This document shows, one piece after another, positions 56,620 to 64,000 of a stretch of DNA of 64,000 nucleotides (within the stretch, counting starts at the first letter, position 1; the number at the start of each line of letters is the position of its first letter). The stretch lies in assembly GCF_023375975.1 (NCBI RefSeq), contig NC_064426.1, positions 24,316,001 through 24,380,000 on the forward strand, read 5' to 3'. Below the pieces are notes generated by a model. It made no database searches. It worked only from the letters and a program-made list of their open reading frames with translations, and was not told the DNA's origin. This stretch comes from Astyanax mexicanus (lineage: Eukaryota > Chordata > Actinopteri > Characiformes > Acestrorhamphidae). A program made the translations under genes and the position numbers.

Positions 56620-56810
56620 GCCCTATTGTACACCCTGTGCAAAACATGTTGCGATGCTCATTGCTATCTTACACCTAGATAACAGTCTGTTTTCACACTT
56701 TGCACCCGCACCATTAAAATATATTTAATAAATAAATTTACACTGATGGGTGTGATGGTCTGAAAGTGAGGTTGTGTTCAAGTAAATTTCTGGTGTGTTT
56801 GAACAATAAT
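56620..56810 (+). mobile_element. GGGCCCTAT-family element, fragment
   Basis: GGGCCCTATTGTACACCCTG, TTGCGATGCTCATTGCTATC, TGGGTGTGATGGTCTGAAAG align with 60973-61160 in the same orientation. Confidence 0.65.
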
Positions 56811-57028
56811 GAACAATAATGAAAAAAATATATATAAAATGCTTCTCTGGCGAGGTTTTGTTTACAAAGTTAAACTTTTGTTTAGTCATTTAAACTTTGT
56901 TTAAATGTCTCTCTGTCGCGCTCGGTGTGACTTTAGTAATCGCCCGTTCTCGTTTTTCCGCCCGTTCTTGGGCTCCCTCTCTCCTTATAAGGGCGTTTTT
57001 TTTTCCCGGCTGTGTCCTAATTCACTAG

Positions 57029-57095
57029 TCGGGGCAGCGGTATTGTATTGGATCGCAACCCTGATGACACGGGTTCAAACCTGCGTGAGAAGCGT
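57029..57095 (+). mobile_element. tRNA-derived SINE head
   Basis: AGTCGGGGCAGCGG (A-box-like, 57029-57042) and ACACGGGTTCAAACCTGCG (B box) are 40 bases apart. Not a tRNA gene: the stems do not pair well. Confidence 0.45.
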
Positions 57096-57396
57096 TGTGT
57101 TTATTTTATTATTTTTTCCTTTCTTCTTGGGTTTACCTGCTTTGAGATCAACTGTTCTGCAATTGGGTTCAACAACCCTCTGGGCTGGAGAGCTACTAGT
57201 CTGTAGCACTTCATCCCACTACACTTCATTTTACAAAACTGAATTTTTATGTTAGACTTACACGTAAAAGCTTGGAAAATAAAAATTACAGACCTCTCCA
57301 CTCTTTCTACATAGGAAAACTTTTTCCCCACTGTAGAATGGATCACGTTCAGATGAATCAGCATTCCAGGTCTTTTTTTTTTGAAAAAAAAAGAAA

Positions 57397-57640
57397 AATG
57401 CTGGTTAACAGCCTTATGGCAGGAACACACTCTGTTTACTGGATGAAGGATCAGTGTGTGCTTAGATATTGTGACTCATCATATTTCCCTTTTTATTCCC
57501 ATGAGGCTTTAATAAAAGATGCTCTTTCCTTCACCAAAAACTCAGGCTTTCAGTGCTCCACTTTTATAGTGCTGAAAGTCCCATGAAAAAGTGACCATAA
57601 CTCCTGTGTGGTTTACGTTTCTTGATGTTGCGTCTGGGCT
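57397..57640. repeat. Dispersed repeat, copy 2
   Basis: Partner of 55000-55215, 2.4 kb away in direct orientation. This copy has an extra stretch (GTGACCATAACTCCTGTGTG) missing from copy 1. Confidence 0.75.
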
Positions 57641-58281
57641 CGCTCAGTGTTTTGTCTAATAAGCATATTATTTAGACAGCGCAGGCAGCGGCGTAGACAA
57701 AACACACGCACTTTGAAGTTGTCGGCATGACGCAGAGATAATGAAGCGACCGGACTTTGTAGTGGTTGGATGAAGCCAATTTTCTATCGGACCTATTATA
57801 TCTCATCGCTCGCCGCCACGGGATGCTAATTGGATGAATCTGAACATTGCGTTTGTTTTCGGAGAACAGACAGATCAAGGACGGGCCTCATGCTAATAGA
57901 CAAAATGTCCCCATGCAAATAAGCGGCATGTCTAGACCAATCAGTGTACTCTCGGAAAAAACGGAATGCAGATCAGTTCAGTTTCATTTTCATATAATAA
58001 GGGGGGAGAAAAATAAATATGTGGATGAAGCTGTGGTACACCAGGGTTTCAGCTCAGCATAGGCGGTTGCCAAATAGTATTAATAGTTAGGTACTTTTAA
58101 ACCATCAACAACAACTAATCAAACAATTGAAAAAAAAAAAAGAAATAATTAAAAATAATTAATCAAATTAAAAGATTAAAAATAGCTTTTACCCATCTAT
58201 GGCATGGTTTTGCCCCAGGCAACAAACAACTGTTTCTAATTATTTCACTGTTCCTTCTTTTTTGTATCATTATTGTACCTA
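57641..58281. other. Single-copy sequence with octamer-like ATGCAAAT
   Basis: 57660-57970 is GC-richer with several CpG (GCTCGCCGCCACGGG) and contains ATGCAAAT at about 57915. No repeat partner and no exon found; possible conserved non-coding DNA. Confidence 0.35.
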
Positions 58282-58577
58282 CAGTACCAGTCAAAAGTTT
58301 GGACACACCTTAAATTAGTGTTTTTTTGTATATCATTTTAAAATGTTTTGCCTTGTAAACTTGTAATACTACCAAAAAGTGTTAAACTTGAATATGTTTT
58401 ATATTTTAAAACCTTTAAAGAAGACACCTCTTGAAACACTTCTCAGTCAGCTTTACGAGGTAGAGTGACCAGGAATTCAGGCTTTCAATTAACAGCTGTG
58501 CTGTTGAACTTATCAAGAGATAATTACTTGAATTTCTTGTCTCTTAATGTGTTTGAGAGCATCAGTTGTTCCCTGGT
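58282..58577 (+). mobile_element. Tc1-like transposon 5, left end only
   Basis: Starts after TA with CAGTACCAGTCAAAAGTTTG then GACACACCT, a Tc1 end very common in fishes. The next 270 bp fit the region between the end and the transposase. It breaks off before any coding part. Confidence 0.75.
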
Positions 58578-58775
58578 GAGGAGTTTCAGGCATGTCTGAC
58601 TGGGAGGAGACCCCAGGAAAGACCCAGGACACGCTGGAGGGATTATATCTCTCAGCTGGCCTAAGAACACCTTGGTGTCCTCCCAGAAGAGCCAGAAAAG
58701 GTAGCTGGAGAGAGGGAGGTCTGGGCCTCTTTTCTTAGGCTGCTACCCCCACAATCTGGATCCCCAAATAAGCAG
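58578..58775 (+). mobile_element. LINE 3' end (possibly RTE/Rex3-like)
   Basis: One frame reads RRPQERPRTRWRDYISQLA, a stop, then LPEEPEKVAGEREVWASFLR and LLPPQSG. This is the C-terminal end of a LINE ORF that I have seen in many fish sequences. The clade is uncertain. Confidence 0.6.
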
Positions 58776-58864
58776 TACATGAGCAGCACCTGTGGTTTCT
58801 GTTGCTAAGATAACAATACACCAAAAGTTTACCTGAACGCACCTCATTTCCAGACCACCATGCC

Positions 58865-58872
58865 CATCGGAG
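58865..58872. repeat. 8-bp target duplication, left copy
   Basis: CATCGGAG, identical to 59869-59876. Confidence 0.85.
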
Positions 58873-59576
58873 AAGTGCCAGATTAACACTTTCTGAGGCC
58901 CGTGGCTAATTACCAGGATGAGGCCCTTCATTTCATGTTCTGATGCATGACCTCACACAAACACACGAACACATCAGCGACAGCGTACACAGTACCAATC
59001 TATGACAGACTACCGTTTAATGTGAACTGGTAACATGATTTCAATTCAATTTAGGGTTGGGCGATGTCTCTTTAATTGGCAGATGACGATGTTTACAGGG
59101 AAACATCGCGATGGACGATGATATCGTGTGGGGTCTGGGTTGATTAGAAACAACTAAAAACTGACATTTACGATAGAGGAATAAAATATATACGCAAAAA
59201 AAGGAAAAATAGGACACTTTAAAAAGATCATTAAAAGGGATACATAAAAAATAAAGAATGTACATCTTATGAAGAAAAAATAATTTAATCAATAAAATAA
59301 TAAAAAATATTTCAAATGAATAAAACAATAATTAATATGAATAAAAACTAATTTAAAACACAATAAAAGGCTTTTTGATAGTGCACAGAATAATAAAAGT
59401 TTCAGTTAGTTTCAGTTTCAAGTCATTGATACAGCTCACCAAAACCTCAACCTTTCCTTTATATTTGACAATATTCGATTAACTTTACAGGTCCTTACTC
59501 ATCTTCATTTATTTAACTAAACTGAGTTATATACTTGTAGCCTCGCGCTGAATTCAGCTCCGCGCTGCGGAAGAGC

Positions 59577-59616
<40 letters not shown>

Positions 59617-59868
59617 GAGCGAGAGAGAGAGCGAGAGAGAGAGCGCAGCGCATCTTCGCCAGTGGTAGCTGCTATAGCAGGCTGATTACTCCACGTTGGT
59701 TAATTTGGGTGTTTTCTGTAATAATTCTGTCCCTCTTTCCTTTTTTATTGCTTGTAATTTTCGTTTTTTTAATTAATTTTTGTCATTTGACATTCAGCGA
59801 CCGGAGGCCCCCTAGTGGCGAGGCCCGGGGCTGCAGCCCTTTTAGCCCATTCTTTTAATCCGGCCGTG
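58873..59868. mobile_element. Non-autonomous hAT-like element
   Basis: 996 bp between perfect 8-bp duplications. Inverted ends AAGTGCCAGATTAA (left) and CACGGCCGGATTAA (right, other strand) agree at 10 of 14 positions; 8-bp duplications and such ends are the signature of the hAT superfamily. GAGGCCC recurs near both ends. No transposase. Inside, TAGGGTTGGGCGAT (59052) and ATATCGTG look like part of a further element, and (GA)n lies at 59571-59643. Confidence 0.8.
59571..59643. repeat. (GA)n microsatellite
   Basis: GAGA run with GAGC variants. Confidence 0.95.
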
Positions 59869-59876
59869 CATCGGAG
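59869..59876. repeat. 8-bp target duplication, right copy
   Basis: CATCGGAG, identical to 58865-58872. Confidence 0.85.
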
Positions 59877-60010
59877 TAGATGCATACACAAGAACCGTTT
59901 GCTATTTAAACGATGCAGGCACAAGGCTAAAAATAGACTGTTGGCGGGGTGTAAGATAGCAATGAGCATTGTTATGTGCCTTAATCAGGGTGTAAAGTAG
60001 GACCCTTAGT

Positions 60011-60440
60011 ATTACAGGTGAACTAAATTAGACCTGAACACGTATCCAGATTATTATTATTATTATTTTTTTTTTTTTTACAGTTAAGACTTGAGTAAAC
60101 AAAAACCAAGGGAAATGAGTGAGTTTTTATTACAGCGTAAAAACTGTAAAAAAAAATAAATAAATTAAAAAAAAAAGCTATAATATAAAGGTTATTTGAG
60201 CTGAGCCATAGATAAAGGAAAAATATGTTGTTGTTGTTTTTTTATCTGGGACAAAATTACAGAGTAGCAAATTGGCTTGTTGAATACTGGCTGTTTCTTT
60301 ATTGTATTTTATTTTATTTTATTTATTTATTTATTGGCACATGCTTCCTATTTATACATCTGAGAACAACTCTAATGTATAAAATGCACACTTGGGCACT
60401 TTATAACACCTGCTATGAAAGTCTCTACCTGTGTCACAAC
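60011..60440. other. No feature recognised
   Basis: AT-rich with poly-A/T runs (60058-60080, 60150-60177). Confidence 0.4.
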
Positions 60441-60505
60441 CATTTACATTTACATTTACATTTATGGCATTTAGCAGACGCTCTTATCAAGAATGATGAC
60501 AAAAG
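60441..60505 (-). mobile_element. L2-type LINE/SINE 3' tail
   Basis: On the minus strand AAGAGCGTCTGCTAAATGCC followed by (ATAAATGTAA)n is the L2-type tail, as at 35840-35893 but with a different tail unit. Only about 40 bp of body remain. It could be from a SINE that uses an L2 tail. Confidence 0.65.
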
Positions 60506-60517
60506 TAAATCCTTTTA

Positions 60518-60529
<12 letters not shown>

Positions 60530-60560
<31 letters not shown>

Positions 60561-60562
60561 CT
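60530..60562. repeat. (CAG)n microsatellite
   Basis: Eleven or so CAG units with one CAA. Not in a recognised gene. Confidence 0.95.
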
Positions 60563-60972
60563 CAAGAGTCCTGACTTCAACACACTGTATACTTTAGTCA
60601 TTTAAAGTGAAGGCTTAATGTCCCTTTACTTTCCTTATTGACAATGACACTGTTTTTTAGTAGCCCAGCTCATATGTGCTGGTCATTATTAAACTCAGAT
60701 TTTTGGCAGCGATGCAAGTTAGGCCAGTGTCCAAAGGCAAAGCTGTGTCTTAATCAATACCTACCTGTGATGCTAATCAAGATCTCTGCTATTTATTGCC
60801 TGTCTCTTTGCCTAGAGCTCTAACATGGCAGAGAGAGCTTAAGATCTAAAGGACAATTTATTTAAGGTGGCATTTTGAATTAAGAACATTCACTGTAGTG
60901 AGTAGCAGGTTGGCTGCTTTAATGACTATTTGGTTTGAAAGCTTGTGCAATTCACACTGGAGACATTGTGAT
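60563..60972. other. No feature recognised
   Basis: Single-copy sequence. Confidence 0.4.
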
Positions 60973-61245
60973 ATTGGGCCCTATTGCACACCTTGTCAAA
61001 GGTGCATCGCGATGCTCTTTGCTATTTTACACCCCGTCAACAGACTATTTGCACGCCTTGCGCATGCATCGTTTTAAAAAAAACATTGGACTTTAGGGAT
61101 ATATTGACGCTGATGGGCGTGGTGGTCTGTAAGTAAAGTGTGTTCAGGTAAATATCTTGGCGGTGGAAAATAGAGCTGCACTACTGGCCAAGTTAAACCC
61201 CGACAAAAGTCAACAGTCAGTCGTGCAACCATGACTGTATCACCA
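60973..61245 (+). mobile_element. GGGCCCTAT-family element, most complete copy
   Basis: GGGCCCTATTGCACACCTTG, TCGCGATGCTCTTTGCTATT, GCGCATGCATCGTTTTAAA, CGCTGATGGGCGTGGTGGTC, TGTGTTCAGGTAAATATCTT and AGTCGTGCAACC in one uninterrupted run. No coding frame. Confidence 0.7.
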
Positions 61246-62285
61246 ATCACCGTGAGCACTGTGCAAACCCCAAGCACTATACCACACACCATCACTTCTT
61301 CATCCAGAGCCTTCAGAAATCAACTATAAATAAAATAAAATATACTTAAAAATCTGCACAGTAACTATAAGTTATTAAAAGTTACATTTATTTCATATTT
61401 ATATTTATGTTTAGTACACAGACTTAATAATTGTAGCTTAATATAGAAGATATAGACATTCTGCTGTTTAAAAATTTGACAGACGCTTATTCTCACTTTC
61501 TCATTCTACAGTTTAGCAAACCGGGTGGTATGCTTTTGTTGCACAGCTTTGTACGAGAGAGAAGCACGTAGCACATGCGTAAAAAGACGCATAAATTCCG
61601 ATTTGACCATCCACATTCATGTCACATGTCCATGGATCGGATACGTATACATTTTTGAACTAAATTTGGAAGTGGCTTGGATCTGATTTAAAAAAAATCT
61701 AATTTGACACGTTCACACAACCATGAAAAAATCAGTTCTGAGCCACATTGAGCAAAAAAAATTGGATTTGAATCACTTCAGCCTGGTAATGTGAACGTAG
61801 CCTAAGACTCTCCATAGCATATAAACATTGAACTTAATGACATCATATATGACTAACATCAGTGTGTGAGTTGGGGAGTTTAGGGGTAGAGAACTTAACC
61901 CAACAACATTCTGACCTTACTAACAATGAGTTTTGCCACTGAACACAATTCAATTCCAAAAGCAACGCAAAAACAAATCTAGTGGAAACCCTTCTGTGGA
62001 AAGTTGAGACAGATAATAAGGAAGAAAAGTAAATTAATGGTGGATAAAATAAAAATACACACCAGTAATGTACCAGCAGTCATCTACAGACTTTTATTTC
62101 ACAGAAAAATTATGTATGGCGGCTTCCAAGATGGCAGTGATATGGATGTAGCCTACAAGATAGGCCCTTTAACTATTATTTGTTGGTGTTTTCATAAATA
62201 TATCCATTTCCCTTTTGTTTTATTTCTAAAATTTAAATGTCTTAAGACTTTTAACTCCCCCTGTATATGTAAAAATGCCACGTAC
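61246..62285. other. Mostly unrecognised; possible DNA element at 61600-61805
   Basis: ATTCCGATTTGACCATCC and GGTAATGTGAACGTAGCC at 61594-61802 resemble the interior and end of fish DNA elements. Not enough for a call. Confidence 0.35.
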
Positions 62286-62390
62286 AGGTCTCCAGGGTGG
62301 CACAACAGTCTAAGTGCTAAGAGATTTTGAGTATGATCTCTAGACAGTGCTACAGTTGTCTGTGACTGGGAGAAAAAAAAAATAAATAAA
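62286..62390 (+). mobile_element. tRNA-derived SINE remnant
   Basis: AGGGTGGCACAACAGTCTAA is a good SINE A box. The B box is decayed (GAGTATGATCTC). CAGTTGTCTGTGACTGGGAG and an A-rich end follow. Confidence 0.5.
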
Positions 62391-62628
62391 TACTGTCGTC
62401 ACTTTCAGTGCGCTATAAAATTTGCACTGTTTCACACACTTTGGACACAATCCAGTACTTTTCAGGTTTACTACTGAACAGAGAACAGAGACTGTAATTT
62501 TGCTCTGGCTTTGTCTTTAATGCCTGTGACCATCTGGGAGCTGTAGGTTGCCTCCTGTCGTATTGGCTGCCCCTGCAGTGATTAGTCATGTTTGTGGTGG
62601 TGGTGGTGGTAGTGTGTGTGCGTGTGTG

Positions 62629-62634
62629 TGTGTT

Positions 62635-62681
<47 letters not shown>

Positions 62682-63540
62682 AGAAGCAAGAGAAATACAG
62701 AATGAGATATGGAGACAGAGAAGACACAGATAGATGAGGATAAGGTAAAAAGAGAAGAACGAGGAAGCTAAAGACAGAGAGAATACAAGAGAACCAGGGG
62801 TAGTAAAATAAAAAAAAATAAGGAAAGAGAAGAAACAGAGAAACAGAGAAAGAAAAAATCTAAAAGAGAAAGAAAAGAAAAGAACAAAAAAGAGATAAAA
62901 TACAGAGAAAGAAGAGAAGAGAGAGAAATTAATTGTAAAAGAAGGGAGAGAAGGAAACCAGAGACAAAGATAAGGGACAAAGATAAGAGAGAGACAGAGA
63001 AGACAGAGAAGACAGAATGACAGAAGAAGGGAAAATGAGAAGAGATAAAAGCATAGAGACAAAGAGAAAAATCAAAAAGAGAAGAGAATAAGGAGGAGAT
63101 TGAAATAAAAAGCGGGAAATAAAAACTAGAGGGTAAAACAGAAAGATGAGAGAGGCAAAAAGAAAAGAAAAAGAAAAAATATGATCATGAGAGAAGAGAG
63201 AAAAAACAGAGAAATATAGAAAAAATGGGGAAAGAAGGGAGAGAAGAAATCCAAAAACAAAGATATGTGACAGAAACAAAGAGAAAGAGAGAGAAGATAG
63301 ATTGACAGAAGAAGGGAAACGGAAAAAGGATGAAAACAAAGGAAGAGTTCATGACAGAGTTAAAGAGACAGACAGGGAAGAGAAAGAGTGAAGAAAGAGA
63401 AAAAGAGAAGTCTACTGTAGATACTCTTGGGTCACATTTCTGCAAAGTAAAGTGAAAGTAAGAATGAACAGAAGAAAGAGGAAGAGACGGAGAGAAGAGA
63501 AGATGATAAGGAGGAGAGAACAGTGACAGAGAATGATGAG
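62629..63540. repeat. Purine-rich tract, about 900 bp
   Basis: Starts with (AG)n at 62635-62678, preceded by (GGT)n and (GT)n at 62596-62630. It continues as degenerate GAGAAAGAGA / ACAGAGAAGA sequence, nearly all A and G on the plus strand, to about 63540. The opposite-strand frames (Ser/Leu/Phe-rich) are compositional. Confidence 0.9.
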
Positions 63541-63799
63541 TTCTACACAACTAGTTTGAGGTCTATCAACAAATCTCTGATAAAATCTCAGATGAAGGGA
63601 CAGTGAGGACCATCTCTAAATGCTTATGTCTCTCAGTTGAGTCTCTTCAGGGTGGATTTTTAGGTGTGTTTGTGATTGATATTCTGTTTTGAAGCCAATC
63701 TTTGCTCTTCAGCCTTTTAACAAGTGGTTTGACATTTGTATCCAGGATTTGCTGGTATTTTCTGGGATCTGTTGTTGCCTTCACTTTGTGCTAAGCGCT
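63541..63799. other. No feature recognised
   Basis: Single-copy sequence. Confidence 0.35.
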
Positions 63800-64000
63800 G
63801 GCACTATGAGCGAGAGATCGCGAGAGATCGCTTGTCATGCAGCTTGCCATCAGTTGCCAGAGCCCCTAGAGAGCATGATTGGCCTTGCTCTCTCTTGGTG
63901 GGTAGATGGCACTCCACTCCTTCCCCCAATCACTTCTAGGGTGATGTTGATCAGCACAAGGCGTCTGTGAGCTGATGTATCGAAACCGAGTTGAGAGGAC
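63800..64000 (+). repeat. Dispersed fish repeat, cut by the window end
   Basis: GGCACTATGAGCGAGAGATC, GGTGGGTAGATGGCACTCCA and TCAGCACAAGGCGTCTGTGA, then GCTGATGTATCGAAACCGAG. I recall near-identical strings scattered in otophysan fish sequence, probably a retroposon. Only from memory; there is no second copy here. Confidence 0.4.

Larger units (their letters stand above)
58776..60010 (-). mobile_element. GGGCCCTAT-family element, split by a hAT-like element
   Basis: The halves 58776-58872 (GCACCTGTGG, GTTGCTAAGATAACAATACA, CCAGACCACCATGCCCATCG) and 59877-60010 (TGCTATTTAAACGATGCAGG, GTGTAAGATAGCAATGAGCA, GTGTAAAGTAGGACCC) are the two parts of one minus-strand copy. They become continuous when the inserted element and one CATCGGAG are left out. 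Confidence 0.75.

Noticed and set aside
57029..57095. Functional tRNA gene
   Set aside because: A and B boxes are present, but acceptor and anticodon stems do not pair; better explained as a SINE head.
62586..63550. Ser/Leu/Phe-rich frames on the minus strand that look like membrane proteins
   Set aside because: They are the pyrimidine strand of the purine-rich tract.

Overview
This window reads as teleost fish DNA, probably an otophysan such as a characin (the order is a guess from the repeat families). The evidence is degenerate Tc1-like transposons, fish-type LINE tails, a LINE-1 with fish-style ORF1, tRNA-derived SINE heads, long dinucleotide and GATA microsatellites, and AT-rich single-copy DNA. 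I could not recognise any host protein-coding exon, rRNA, tRNA gene or CRISPR array in the 64 kb. The window looks like intergenic DNA or part of a very large intron, and almost everything that can be annotated is transposon or tandem repeat.

Layout. 1-6 kb: a TTAA-flanked piggyBac-like element, a 416-bp tandem unit interrupted by a 48-bp telomere-like minisatellite and by a 5'-truncated LINE with an open reverse-transcriptase frame. 7-16 kb: the first copies of a short inverted-repeat element (MITE), a 1-kb minisatellite of 22-bp units, a palindromic element and about 1.8 kb of single-copy DNA. 16.7-21.1 kb: a LINE-1 on the minus strand with matching 13-bp target duplications, an open ORF1, a wrecked ORF2, and a solo LTR (5-bp target duplication) inside ORF2. 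22-27.5 kb: two degenerate Tc1-like transposons, each carrying a smaller non-autonomous element. 31.5-35.9 kb: more MITE copies, a retroposon with a 16-bp target duplication, a Tc1-like end and the 3' end of an L2-type LINE. 36-41 kb: two long palindromes with TA-rich centres. 42.2-44.2 kb: a 52-bp-unit satellite organised in five-monomer higher-order repeats. 45.4-47.9 kb: a second tandem array with a unit near 540 bp. 52.3-54.5 kb: a Tc1 fragment and a piggyBac-like element that itself hosts another transposon. 56.6-61.2 kb: several copies of one DNA-transposon family, one split by a hAT-like element with a perfect 8-bp target duplication. 62.6-63.5 kb: a purine-rich tract of about 900 bp.

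There is no gene network to describe. What works together is the insertion history: target-site duplications and split repeats give the order of events at several places (LTR after LINE-1; hAT after its host; MITE copy D after its host; LINE after the 416-bp tandem unit). Protein similarities are from my recognition of family motifs, not from a database search.
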